From: Euptelea pleiosperma
Lineage: Eukaryota; Streptophyta; Magnoliopsida; Ranunculales; Eupteleaceae
Direction: 5' to 3'
Assembly: GCA_035048495.1 (NCBI GenBank)
Contig: CM068544.1
Coordinates: 15,246,138-15,310,137, forward strand
Length of the DNA stretch: 64,000 nucleotides
Shown piece after piece: positions 34,664 through 46,500 of this stretch (its first letter is position 1; every line of letters begins with the position of its first letter). The translations under genes were made by a program, and so were the position numbers. Under the pieces are notes generated by a model, which did not search any database, was not told the DNA's origin, and was given only the letters and a program-made list of their open reading frames with translations.

Positions 34664-34950
34664 ATACTACACCAAAAGGCGAGAAAAAAGATTTTCACAA
34701 CAAATGACGGACTTGGTTAATGAAAAACAACGGACTAAGGCCGTCATTTTTATGCAGAAAAATGGCGGATTTATTCCATTGTTAATGTATGTCGGACCTA
34801 GTCCGTCCTTTTTATTTGCACCCAAATCGACGGATTTGATCTGTCATTTTCGAATAGACGGACATAATCCGTCGATTTGTCGATGTCAAAATGACGGACC
34901 TAGTCCGTTGTTTTCATCCCCGTTGGCCAAAAAAAAGATAGACCGTTAGT
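34664..34950 (+). mobile_element. CACTA transposon terminal fragment with subterminal repeats
   Basis: Starts TACTACACCAAAAGGCG, one base from the CACTACACCAAAA terminus common in plant CACTA elements. About seven subterminal copies of TGACGGA-cTaGTCCGTCa-type motifs follow in both orientations (34703, 34728, 34770, 34789, 34826, 34856, 34891). These bind the transposase in this superfamily. No matching inverted end (ttttggtgtagtg) was seen, and there is no transposase, so it is a fragment or a diverged non-autonomous element. Confidence 0.6.
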
Positions 34951-35482
34951 CATTTTGTTTGTAGAAGATTAAAAAAACTAATTAATATTCTGAAATATAT
35001 ATACCTTCAAACTGCAAACAAAAGCTAAATAAACACAATGACTATTTTTTAGTGGTCAGTTCACATCAAGCCATACATTACAATTAAAGTTGACTAAAAA
35101 ACTATAGATGCTATAAGAATACACATAAAAAGAATAAAAATCACAACTAATATAATCATATCTTTATCGCACACCTAGCAAGTTAATGTTGGAAGTTTTG
35201 GATACATCGGCCTCTTCCTCCTCTTCAGCAAGCAACTATTAAGCAACGAACATGATGGATCATTATTCTATTGAATTTGGCATGCAAAAAAGCAATATTT
35301 ATGTTCACTTGAATCATTGGCCAACCAGATGTGCACACAAGAACAAAACTGTGCTCTTTGGTGGGTAATTTACCACATGACTTCAAGTTTTAATCATTGC
35401 TGAATTCCTTCACAGCCATAGCTTAAACTGATACTTTCTTTAGTCCCATGTGCCTTAAACTTGACTTCATACACCTAGTTAC
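34951..35482. other. Non-coding stretch
   Basis: AT-rich DNA without supported frames or terminal repeats. It could be the inner part of the CACTA fragment. Confidence 0.3.
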
Positions 35483-35601
35483 TGTTAGCGAATAGTGTGT
35501 TCCCGTGCACGTGTTGTGTTGGCCCGACGACCCATTGGTATACATAGTTGTTTCGCCTTTCCCCAACAGGCCGATCTTTTGGGATAAATGGTTGTTTACC
35601 A
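35483..35601 (+). mobile_element. Solo LTR of a TRIM element
   Basis: TGTTAGCGAATAGTGTG...GGTTGTTTACCA matches the LTRs of the TRIM at 49158-49402 across cccgtgcacgtgttgtgttgg, cccgacgaccca, tacatagtt and cgatcttttggg. It is about 119 bp long. The flanking 5-mers (gttac, ccagt) do not match, so the duplication is lost or the right end is off by some bases. Confidence 0.65.
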
Positions 35602-36210
35602 CCAGTGATATTATACTGGCAGGAATTGGCACCGACATTCAGGCTTCATTCAATATATTGCTTGAAGTTTCACTTCCATTGCATTTATCATGTTCATGTT
35701 TGTAAATGCTACTTTATGCATTTGGTTCTTTAGTGTTCAGACATTAAGTTTTTTAGTCAGCAACACTCCACAAAAGAAACTTCCATGTGAAGATTCCCTG
35801 GTGTTCCCACTTGGTTCCTATTAAGGAGTACGTGTCAGGTTTAACAACTCATGTTCGCCTTGGGGATAGGACTTTTGATTCCTAAGTTGGACTCAGCCTA
35901 GGCAATGAATAACTTCTCAATTTATGAAAGATACCAAGTCAGACAGGTTGACCTTTTGCAAAATCAAAGTTTGGACTTCAGTCTTTTGATTAAGTTCCAA
36001 GCAGGGGGGTGCAAATCCTGGCTTTTAAGCCTCATGTGGATGTACGAATAACTAAAGTTTTGCTACTTCATTTATAGGCCGACATTGGGCGAATTCATTG
36101 GATATGAGAATAATTGTTTGAACGTGGGTGTAACTGTCAAACAGTTATGAACCGCCTTCTTTATTGAATCCTATTCCATCCCCTCTTTCAAAACACACAA
36201 AAAGTGGGCC
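35602..36210. other. Non-coding stretch
   Basis: No frame, repeat or family could be identified. It borders the rRNA fragment and may be part of whatever carried that fragment here. Confidence 0.3.
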
Positions 36211-36347
36211 ATTTTTAGTAAGCGGAACTGGCGATGCGAGATGAACCGGAAGCCGGGTTACGGTGCCCAATTGTGCGTTAACCTAGAACCCACAAAAGGG
36301 TGTTGGTTGACTAAGACAACAGGAAGGTGGTCATGGAAGTCGAAATA

Positions 36348-36380
<33 letters not shown>

Positions 36381-36452
36381 TCGACTAGCCCCGAAAATGG
36401 ATGGCGCGACCTATACCCGACCGTCAAGGCAATTGACATGCCTCGAACCTTT
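36211..36452 (+). rRNA. Nuclear 25S rRNA gene fragment (pseudogene)
   Basis: The segment matches conserved plant 25S rRNA: ggtaagcRgaactggcgatg (here agtaagcggaactgg), gatgaaccggaagccggg, ctaacctagaacccacaaa, gtggtcatggaagtcgaaat, cgctaaggagtgtgtaacaa, ctcacctgccgaatc and ccccgaaaatggatggcgc. Relative to the canonical gene it has many C-to-T and G-to-A changes (aattgtgcgtt for aactgcgcgct; gatgcgag for gatgcggg) and lacks about 10 bases after ggcgc. About 240 bp of a gene of roughly 3.4 kb are present, so it gives no rRNA. The open frame over it (36241-36498) is spurious. Confidence 0.92.
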
Positions 36453-37210
36453 GATCTTAATTCTTAGCAAATTCAGATTCGTTGGATGTGACTTATGAGC
36501 TAACTATATTTCATTTATAATAGAGAAATCTCTATGAGAAATTACTTCTAAACCAACAATACTATCTCTAACTTTTTCCTGCCTAAATCTCATTTAAGTA
36601 TTACTTCCAAGTCTAATTGGCATATAGACTTAAGATTTAGTAGACCTGGCACGCGAGGTTAGGGTTACAGCCATGCCCCGTGGGATTAGTCGGGTGCTCT
36701 CCCGGGTACCCTCGACATCAACATAAAAAGGAGAAAATAGACATAATATCAAAAAAAAAAAAGTCAGAGACAAGGGAGGAACAAAACAGATTAGTGAGAT
36801 AAGGAATAAAGAGGGTATGTTGGGGAAGACAACAAATGCAATAGGGTAGATAGTCCTTTTCCACAGTCGAACTTTAGGGTGGTCCCTTATTCTATTCTTC
36901 AACCTAGGTATTTAGTATTTATAGACCTCAGACCATTAAGAACAATCGTGTTACTGTCAGAAGGCATAACAAACTTTGCCACGTGTTGAATTCCCATTTA
37001 GGCATATCGTTTCCCTCATGGTCGTCATTGACACGCGTAACTGGCTTTAGAAGTTTCTACACAAAATTTGTTACTTTTCTTTTGCTGTGTAGGACAAAAA
37101 TGCTTCTTTATCAACCTTAGAACAAGTAAGAACATGTGGGCTTGGGCCAAAACATTAACCCCAAATCAAACGGCTGTGGTTTTATGATCGTCATTGTCTA
37201 ACATTTTTTA
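36453..37210. other. Non-coding stretch
   Basis: No supported gene. A partial arm of the following foldback element (cttagaacaagtaagaacatgtggg, about 37119-37200) lies at its right end as an extra, direct copy. Confidence 0.35.
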
Positions 37211-37630
37211 GGAGGACAAAAATGTCCCTTTCTTAATCTTAGAACAAGTAAGAACATGTGGGTTTGGGCCAAAACCTTAACCCTAAATTAAATGACTGTG
37301 GATGATGGCCAGCCATGAGATTCCAGTTGGTTGGCTGCCCCTCACCAGCGACCAACCTACCAGAGTCTCCTCGTCAGCCAATTATTACTCCGACGAGCAA
37401 TTTTAATTCTAAAATCTGATATTTTAAGAAGATGGATTTTTAAATTGTTCACCGATGTGTGATCAGCCAGCCACGAAACTCTTGTACGTTGGTCGTCGGT
37501 GATGGACAGCCAACACACTGGAATCTTGTGGCCAACTGTCCACCACAATTGTTTGATTTGGCGTTAAGGTTTTGGCCCAAACCCATATGTTTTTCCTCGT
37601 TCGAAGGTTGAGAAAAAGAACATGGACGGT
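37211..37630. mobile_element. Foldback MITE with arms of about 150 bp
   Basis: The left arm gggtttgggccaaaacctta...ccagttggttggctg and the right arm (inverse: gggtttgggccaaaacctta...ccagtgtgttggctg) are inverted copies that meet near the centre at about 37410. The arms extend outward to a ttctcaaccttcgaac / ttcttaatcttagaac pair. A third, direct partial arm precedes it. Superfamily not determined because no clear duplication was seen. Confidence 0.65.
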
Positions 37631-38223
37631 GGACCGGGTCATAGGAGGTAAGTCAGCTTTTTCAAATTATGGGGGTATATGTCAAAAATTTTTTTTCTTT
37701 ATATTATGCATGTAAGGTGTATATTTGTATTTATTTATATGTTAAGTGCATTGCATCTAAACATAAAAACGCTTTTCTACAAAGTTTAAATCCTTTATAT
37801 GAATGACACCTTGTGAAGACTATTCCATCAGACCACATGTCCATCATGAAAGAGCCTTTGATTGCAAACTTTACGAGAGCTTGCCAAGCATCTCTCTTGA
37901 TTGACAAAAAATTCACTTAAAAGAATTTTTTCTTTTTTTTTCTTGTCAATAGCTATAGATACGAGGAACATGTTTTGAGACTGGAAGACGAGAAAGGCTC
38001 ACATATTAGGCTGAGGATTCGGTGAAGGCCACAAGTTTATTCCACCCAGGTCGAGATTATTCATTCTTTGGATGCAAAGGCACAAAATTCTTGTGTAATG
38101 TAGCTCCAACCTAAAGTTAGAATTAGGTTGGGGACTATGAACTTTATGCCCATGAGATGACTCTTTGCACCAAGATTTTACTTTATTCTAGAGCTAGAAT
38201 AGGCTGGCAACAGCTTCGATCCA

Positions 38224-38568
38224 ATGTTTTAAAACTCGGAACTCAGACTCGACTCGGAAGTCCATCAGGTTGAGTCACCACGATGACTGGGGAGTCAACT
38301 CGGCAAGTCATAAATTAATTATTAAATATGTATTAAAAGAACTTTGAAAAATCAGAAAATATAGAAAAAAAATACTAAAAAGATTTAGAAATACAAAAAT
38401 AAAACATTGAGTTTCAAGTTGACTCGGCCTTAAATGTTTCGAGTGGATTCGGTTGAGTTTCCGAGTCAACTCAGTGAAGCTTGCAAATCCGAGTTTGTAT
38501 GACGAGTCGACTCGAAATGTGATCAAGTCGAGTCAACTCGACGAGTTTTAAAACATAACTTCAATCTA
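38224..38568. mobile_element. Foldback MITE (GTTTTAAAACTCG family)
   Basis: Left end atgttttaaaactcgg...gactcgactcgg, right end ccgagtcaactc...gagtcgactcg...cgagttttaaaacat. The ends are inverted repeats rich in gactcg/cgagtc motifs. It has no coding frame. Repeats of this style are common near plant genes. Confidence 0.65.
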
Positions 38569-38579
38569 CTTAGATTTAT

Positions 38580-38910
38580 TTTTAACCTAGAATAGTCTTT
38601 GATTTATTTTTCATATTTCCAAAACCGTTCCTTAATAACAACTTAATTATTTTTTATGCCATTTCTTCCATATTTTCAAAAGTTGCCCTTAATACCTATA
38701 TATCTATTCAACATGGACAACTTCAGAATTTTTAACCTAGAATAGTCTTTGATTTATTTTTAACCTAGAATAGACTTTGATTTATTTTTCATATTTCCAA
38801 AACCGTTAATAAAAACTTAATTAATTTTTATGCCATTTCTTCCATATTTTCAAAAGTTGCCCTTAATACCTATATATCTATTCAACATGGACAACTTCAG
38901 AATTTTTATT
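38580..38910. repeat. Tandem duplication, unit about 150-180 bp
   Basis: cctagaatagtctttgattt...atttccaaaaccgtt...catggacaacttcagaattttt occurs at 38582-38733 and again at 38764-38907 with few differences. The copies are separated by a short extra piece of the same start (aacctagaatagtctttgattt). A more diverged third relative (ttttcaaaacaacccctt...catggacaacttcagaatttt) lies at about 39175-39240. Confidence 0.85.
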
Positions 38911-39489
38911 TTCTAATTGTGCCTTAAATTGCTACAATTTACAGATTTGTCCCTCCAAACTAATCTTTCAAAACTACCATTTGGATTGAAACTTCCATAT
39001 TTTGTCAATTCTTTCAAAGACACCCCTACAATCAGTCAATTATTTCCCATGCCATTAAATATATTTTCAATATAGCCCATTCATAATCAAGAAATTACTT
39101 GCCGTGCTATTTTATCCAAATTTTCAAAACAAACTCCTTTTAACCACTTAATTTATTCTCGTGCCATTATTTTCATATTTTCAAAACAACCCCTTAATAA
39201 CTACACTTCTATTCTACATGGACAACTTCAGAATTTTGATTTTCTAATTGTGCCTTGAGTTGCCACTTCTTCCAAAAGGCCCCTACAATCACTCATGTGT
39301 AAGGCACGTGCCACCCAATATAAAGATAAAAGAAATACATGGCTCAAAATTATCTGTTTGTAGTAAAATCACCAGGCAGACATGATTGTGATTTCTGATT
39401 CTGTTGTATTGAGTGAGCTTACTAAGAAGAACATGTGATATATATTCTAAGGCACAGCTTATGAAGACCAAATTATGTGCATTTGGATG

Positions 39490-42400
39490 CTAACATATCT
39501 TGGATGGGAAATGGGTATTTTCTGATCCTTCTCCTATGCTAGAAACCTGAACATCTTCAAGACTAGTAGTCTGGTCATCTGGAAACATGACATCCAAGTT
39601 TTGTGTCTCAAATAGGCTCTTGTTTGATTTTTGTTGCCGGTCAAACATTTTCTTCAGTTGCCTCCCTTGTTCTTCGATCCGCATTTGTAGCCTTTGCTGA
39701 ATCTGTCCCATAGAAGGAAATAGGAGGGAAAGTGTTAGTGTCTGATAAGATAACAGCATGAAGAACAAAGCCAAGGAAGAAATTAAAAAAAAAAAGAAAA
39801 AGCATGGCATGAAAGTTTGGTCATGCCTCTAACTGCTCATGAAGACGCCTCTGGACGTCTAGTTGCAGTTGCAGTGCCTCCTTTATTTGCAGGCCGCTGT
39901 CAGATATGGGTTGACAAAACAGTAGTGAGTACTTGACTGCATATGAATGGCTAATGAATTTATAAGCAAGGGGTAAACACTTGGGGAAAAAAGAAAAAAG
40001 ACAGACAATTGATGCTTTATATATCTAGGTAGAGAACATATTAAAATCTAGGAGGGAGAGCTGGTATCACGATAAGTATACGTTTTTGGGTCGAGCTGTG
40101 TTACATCATTCATACAAGTTCTCCTCTCCGATTTCCCTGCAATAGAAACTAATATCTAGATGAGAATTTATTTTAAGGTTCAAATAACTCACAAGTAGTC
40201 AAAGAAGAAGCAATAGATATAAGAGGTATACTCATTTGTTGTTTAAATAACTTAAAAATTAGGACAAGTCTTTTACGACATAAAGAGATAAATAAGCACA
40301 CGATGGGCAAGAAGTTCGCGAAATGCTAAATAACACTCCATGGATCATCTTCAGCCTGATATTTCAACAAAAATTCGCTGCTAGTTTGCTACTAAATCTG
40401 TTTGACATCTTCCTTTTTTTCCTCAAATAAACCATTATTGAATCTCAGTATTAAGCGGTTAAGCTGCCTGCCTACCAGATTTTAGTATCTGAAGGCTATA
40501 TACATTAGTGTTTATTAGGTAAAATAGCTGATTTGGTGGTCTCCCCCTATATATATATATACATATACTCGGATACGGATACGGAAACGGACACGGATAC
40601 GGGAAGCGGGGATATGACTCAACATTTTCCAAAATCAAGGACACGGATAAGGATACGAGTATCCTATTTTTGTAGTTCAAAATTTTCAACTTTTTATGAT
40701 ATGTGGGGATACGTGTCAGTGGAGTATCCGGTGTCGTGTCGACAAGGATACGGTGGCCATGTACAGGTATCCGGGTATCATAGGATATATATATATATTC
40801 AGAAAAAAACATTTTGAATGCCCAGTCGAAATTTTTGAAAATAGATTTGGAACTGGAACTAGCTCTCAATCTGTCAAGGCGGGTATGTGTGCTTCACCTC
40901 CATTGCTACCCATGCCTATGCGCCGTAGTTCTCCTAGCTTTTTCAACGGCTTCCATCTAAGCGGGAGAAGGGTTCAACTAAAGGAAGGGTAACCATTCAG
41001 AATGCAAGGCGTGTGTGGAAGCGAGAAGGCAGGAATGAAGGCTGCGAACGATACAGATATGGAGGCCAGCTACGTGATAGGTCGAAAGCAAGGAAAGAAA
41101 AAGGCAAATCCACAAGAGTCTGATTTTTGAGATGTTAACGGGCGGAGATTAAGAGGAAGGGAGGCAAGTTGCCATTTGAGAGGTACTTGGCAGCCAAATA
41201 TGAGCACCATGGCTTTTTCTTTTCCTTTGAAAATATTCATAGCCACTTCATAAGAAGAGCTGGCTTGGTTGAAGTCCACCTCCTTATATATATATATTTG
41301 ACAACAATTTTGGCGCACCCACATGGAAGATGAATCAATGGCTGATTTTTGGTGAGAATGACCTCCTCACCATATAGATCACGTCTATAAAAAAATCAGC
41401 ACATTCTGAAATTTTCTAACCCCATCAAATGTGGTTTTCAAGTTAACTATAAAAATAGACTGTCCATAATTCTTCAACTTGTAAATCAGTCTACGAATAT
41501 CGGAATGATTTGAATTTCTGTGAGGATGATATGCTCACCATAAAGACCATCCTCGCCAACTTAAGCAAGTTTTTCTAGATTAAAATAAAATCTTTCTGCC
41601 AAAAGTAATTGTCATAGGAATAAAGTTCCATAGCCCACATCGTAATTCTATGTTTTGATAGGAATTACATCACAAGAATTTTGTCTATTTTGGGAGGAAA
41701 ATCATCCAACGAATTACTTTAGAGGGACGGTGGTGATCGAACACCAATAACCATTACCTAAGTGAAACTCTATTCTGAATATGCTTGTGGCCATAACCAA
41801 ACTCCCCCTCAGACTTTAAATCCATTAGCTATCTCATGGAATCAAGGGTAAGGAATGTCTGCTTGGGCACTTACAAGGATGGTTGCAGGTGATATTTTTT
41901 ATGATAACGAGGATAAAGTAACTTAGACAATGAAAAGTGCATCGACATCCAACATGAAAAGGTGGTGTGAAACATTGAGACCCCTTTAGAAACCCAACAA
42001 ATGGACAAGCTTGAATAGTTATACGATACTATTGAAATTCATCATCATCATCATTAGCCTTATCTCAACGATATGGGCCATCACTTCTGTTGAGACAAGT
42101 TTCTTAAAATCTCCTCTCAAAACCTCATTTCACATCCATTTTGGCTTTCCCTTCGTCCTTTTAGACCTGTCGACTTGCACATTCCTCCTCACTGGTGCTG
42201 TCATTGGTCTTCGTTGTACATGACCAAACCATCTCAATTGACTCTCTCATTTTGTCACTTATTGGGGCTACTCCTACATTTTCACGAATGTGTTCATTTC
42301 TAATTTTATTTTTCCTTTACTACACATCCATCTCAACATCCTCATCTGGCCACACTTATTTTACAAACATGCTATTTCTTGATTGCAAAACATTTTGCTC

Positions 42401-45247
42401 CATAAAGCATCACCGGTCTCATTGTTGTCTTATAGAATTTTCTTTTTAGTCCGATTGGAACAAGTTGATCACATAGCACTCTGGAAGCACATCTCCATTT
42501 TAGCCCCTCCGCTTTAATTCTATGGGCAACATCCTCCTCAATCTCTCTGTCCTTATGAATAATAGAACCAAAGTAACGAAAATGGTCACTTCACACTATC
42601 TCTTAGTTGTCAATTTTAATTGGTAGATCATCTCTATGTATCCTTACTAAAATTGCATTCTATACTCTTGGTTTGACTTATTTTAAAATTCTTGCATTCC
42701 AAATTCCTCCAGAGTTCTAGTTTTACATTTACCTCATCCCTAGTTTTACATTCACCTGCAAATAACATACATCAGGGGACCTCATTTTGGATATGAGTAG
42801 TACCTGAACAGCACAAGTGGGCTAAAAATCTCACCAACCGATACTAGTACACTTCTTGGATGGCCATAGAGCAAAAGTCATACCAATCAAAGGCATCTAA
42901 AGATCAATTTATAGAACTTTTTCTTGACCATCAATCTCATTTTCTTTTATCTGTTCAAGTATTAGCTCTACATTAGCATTGTCCAATCAGATTCATTCTT
43001 GGTCTACGAGCCATCCTAGATGTGGTCCACCAAATGAAAACTCCAGACTGGTCAGTCATTGGGCCAATTGTACAGTGCAGTTCTTGAATCCACTAAGCTC
43101 CAAGGACTAGCGTCCACCATATATTTCCTCCAAGTAATATTAAAATAAGAACAACAACTTGGGTGCCAAACACAAAGTCTGAAAAGGCATATTTGTAAGG
43201 TTTTGATTGTCCTTGTCACTTGGGATAAGATCCAAATGTCCTGATCAAGAATGACGTGTAGTAAGCGGTGACCTTGGAGATGGAAAGTTGTGGAACTGTT
43301 GGTATGGATGGGGTTGGCCTATTTTTGTTCAGGATGATCATACTTGCAAGTGTTTCTCATATCATGTCTGGGCACCTGCTTTTGGGATTCATCTTCTTTT
43401 AGTTTTAGTACAAGAAAATAATATAAAAAATACAGGTAGCTGGACTCTACACAAACACACATATAGAACTGCTGGGAAACAACATAATAGATCCATGAGT
43501 TCACCAAAACCTAAAGAAAAATGTAAGGACTTTCTTCCTCAGCTCCACAAACTCAGACTACTTCAAGGAAATAAAATATGTGGCTCGCACCACTTTTATG
43601 TTAGATCAGGTAATGTTAATAAAAAATCACCCACATACGTAATTGTATACTGCTCGGTTAAGGAAAGTTTGGGTTTATATTCAGTTAGGGTGTAGTTGGA
43701 TCACTGAGCCCAAGAACTGAATTGTGACTAGCAAGCATAAATGAACACCCCAAAAAAAAAATACAGTTTGAGTTCATTCAATGATTTTTTATCACATCAA
43801 GACCATAAACATTAAAGACCTGCTCGAAGACCTTACGTCCTAGAGCAAAGATGATCAATATCAAACACTAATATTCAAGATGCTAAACCCACAACACAAT
43901 ACTTATGTTTCCATTTTTATGGTACACACATTTAAGAGTTGCCTCAGCTATGAAGCACACGAAGCAAATACCACAAAATCACTTCGCTGATCATAACAGA
44001 GATGTGATAAACATTACCTTCTGCAGATTCTGGTATGTACTTGGCAGTTCGATATTTCTGAATGTTACATAAAAGATGGTTTGATTCAGATCTCTGAAAA
44101 CTAAACGACAACCAAGATTCAAAAAAATTCGAAGTTGTACCTGCAAATGGCTTTTCACGTGGAAGATGGTCAATCCATCTGAGTCCATCAGCTTCAGGAT
44201 TCCCTTTGGAGTTGCCTCTGTATTCAACCAACAAACAAAATATCATTAATAAATGGACCCTATCCTGACTTGGAAAGGTTATATCCCATTACTCACTCTC
44301 AGCACCACCAAGACGATTCACACATTCAACAAATTGCTCGTGAAGTTCTTGAGTCCATCGGATCCGTGTTTTACTCGAAACGGCCGCTACAGATGAAACG
44401 GGGCTACCAGTAGTAACAGAAACAATCCCAGAAGAAGGCTTTGGAGATTGATTCTCTGACTGAAGATGTAAGTTAGGTTGTGCAAGTGAAGAGTTAAATG
44501 TATTACAGCGAACCTGCAAGGAGAAAAGATCGGACTCTAATCAAAACCAGTCCTTCCTCATGAGAAGGCAAAATTGAACTCACATTCAGAAGGATTTATG
44601 GCGAAAACTAAAACAGTTTAATTAGAAAAAAGACTCACTCTAGGATTCTGATATCCCTCAAAAGAAATTAATGGTTGCCTCCTATTTAAGGTGGCATCCT
44701 CACACACCGACTTATTCTGCAAAAGCGGAAAGAGCTCACTCCTCGGCAGATTTTTACATGAAATCTGATAGGAGTTTTCAGGTCTAGAATTTTGAGTGCT
44801 ACATGAGGGAAGTTTCACAACGGATTGCAAGGTATCTTGTGAGTGAAGATAGAGATCCTCTTGCTTTGCTGAATCAACTGAGAAATAGTCCTCAGAAGGT
44901 CGATATGAAGAGATATCTAGATCATAATTTTTGGGAAATTGGGAGAACAAAGGGACGGTCCCGAGTTGAGACTCGTACAGTGGAAAACCCATGTAGTGTT
45001 CAGTTGCGTAAAACACAGAAGCTGGTGATCTGAAACGACTCGCAATAGTGCTGGACGAATTAGTGGGCCTGATGTTTGGCAACTGCAAGCCTTCTTCCAG
45101 GGCTAGTGATGGAGCCTTGAAACAAATTCCCATGTTCCAAGGCTGCGCAGAACAAAAGTTCTCTGAAGAACAATCGGGTAATTCAAAAGAATAATCATTT
45201 AATGCTCCACGGTTCTGTTCTAGGCACTCAATCTTCTGAGTGTTCAT
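39490..45247 (-). CDS. PHL5: MYB-CC transcription factor, PHL5-like (PHR1 family), complete
   Basis: Seven coding exons on the minus strand: 45247-44639, 44513-44297, 44217-44141, 44057-44018, 40136-40082, 39896-39827 and 39702-39490. Their phases all agree and give 426 residues from MNTQKIECLEQ to PSKIC-stop. Residues about 251-305 are the single MYB-like (GARP) DNA-binding domain (KTRIRWTQELHEQFVECVN, ATPKGILKLMDSDGLTIFHV, KSHLQKYR). Residues about 330-360 are the coiled coil with the family's LHEQLE motif, used for dimerisation. The long N-terminus (MGFPLYESQLG..., Ser-rich) matches the PHL5 type more than PHR1. The family binds P1BS (GNATATNC) sites in the nucleus, mostly in phosphate-starvation genes; PHL5's own role is less clear. 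All introns are GT-AG except the last (GC-AG). Intron 4 is 3.9 kb and holds transposons. Confidence 0.92.
40540..40810. repeat. Repeat with ggatacgg-type motifs between TA runs (in PHL5 intron)
   Basis: A segment bounded by tatatata runs (40546-40560 and 40785-40798) holds many ggatac(g/a) and ggacacgg motifs, with inverse gtatcc motifs in the second half (gagtatccgg, caggtatccgggtatc). This 'gtatccgtatcc' repeat style is common in plant introns. It could be a MITE, but no clean terminal repeat or duplication was found. Confidence 0.5.
42035..42760 (-). pseudogene. RTE-type LINE 3' fragment (in PHL5 intron)
   Basis: On the minus strand, conceptual translation gives the C-terminal string of plant RTE reverse transcriptases: HFRYFGSIIHKDREIEEDV, HRIKA, LCDQLVPIGLKRKFYKT, MRPVMLYGAKC, MRMLRWMC and LRWFGHVQRRPMTAPVRR. 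It ends at a trinucleotide tail (catcatcatcatcat on plus, 42041-42055), as RTE elements do. Frameshifts and stops make it dead. It lies antisense to nothing and in the same direction as the host gene. The plus-strand frames 42011-42449 are its shadows. Confidence 0.8.
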
Positions 45248-45258
45248 TTACAAACTAC

Positions 45259-46500
45259 CTATCAAAACCGTCGGTAACTAACAAAACACTGATACAAGAA
45301 ACAGAAAACCACTTCTATAGCCACCAGAATTGAACTCTTTCTGTTTACGTTCTTGATTGGCAGTTTGGCACAGAGAAGACCACGAATAAATTAATCTTCA
45401 GTGAATTCCTTGGGGGGATAAAGCCGCACGAATTAAGCGTAAAATAAAAAAGGGAAGAAGCAGAAAGAGCAATAACAGTAAAGCTGAATACAACAGTACT
45501 GCTGAATTCAAAGATTTATTTGTGGAAATTGTGTCTCTCATATTCTGCAAGACTTCAGACAGAAGACATGAATATCAATGTATAATCCCATGCAAACCTT
45601 TTAATCATTCCTTAGATGGATAGAGATAAACAAAGATCTTGTGACATACCCAAAGTCTGAAACATTAAAAAATTATAAAAAAATCTCAAAAACTAATTAA
45701 AAATAAAGAAAAACAGTTGTCCCTTTTATCAAGATAAAAATGGAATTTTTATCTTGAGGAGTTGAATCTTAACTAACAAACAAAGAGAGATGGTTCTCTC
45801 AGTCTAGAATTTAAAATGATAATTAAAGTTATGTCCTTGATCATTAAAAAATTGGAATTTTTTTTATGGGTATCAGAAGCTTAATAATTAATGTGAGATA
45901 CTGGCATAAATTCACAATCCCAACAACCTTTTAATTATTCCTATATCGGATAGGGGATGCAAAAGCAATGTAGCAATAATCACAAAAACGCAACAAATTC
46001 CAGAAGAAAAAAAAAAAATTTATGAAACAAATTTGCAAGTTTTTATAATGGTATTAGAATTTTATGAAAATCTTCAGATGGGCATTCTTTTAATCCCAAA
46101 ACACAATAGAAATTAAAAAGCAAAAAGCTACAAAAGGAAAGAAAAAAAAAACAGAAATAAAAGAAAAAGCAGTTTTTATCCTCTCCAAATTGATTTTTTT
46201 TTCTTACCTAGGCAACATTAACAAAGATCTAGAGATGGGTATTCATGATTTTAATCTAACAAAAAGCCCTTTACTCTTACAAAACTGAAATTTTCATGTG
46301 GGTATTAAGAAATACCACACAACACTAAAGTTCAGAAGCTAAAAACATGTAATAGAGTATAAATCAAACTCAAATTAAAGCCATTTGCAGTATGGATACT
46401 CAAAATTAACAAGAAATCTAGGGATGGGAATCCATATTTATTTATCTAACACTAGAGAAAAAAAATAAAAATTTAAGAAGAAGATTGCAGAAAAACTTAC
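45259..46500 (-). other. Leader intron of the PHL5-like gene
   Basis: The stretch between the leader-exon donor (GGAAG|GTAAG, 46500) and the first coding exon is AT-rich with no frame and no transposon. It is likely an intron in the 5' UTR, as many MYB-CC genes have. The acceptor is not certain: ...TTTTGATAG| at 45259 is the nearest. Confidence 0.5.

Noticed and set aside
36241..36498. 85-codon open frame
   Set aside because: It lies on the 25S rRNA fragment and is a chance frame.
40540..40817. 94-codon frame with repeated T-D-T residues
   Set aside because: It is the translation of the ggatacgg repeat, not a gene.
43288..43695. 135-codon open frame inside the PHL5 intron
   Set aside because: No domain, no similarity I recognise, and poor composition. 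The gene's exons on the other strand are fully accounted for without it.
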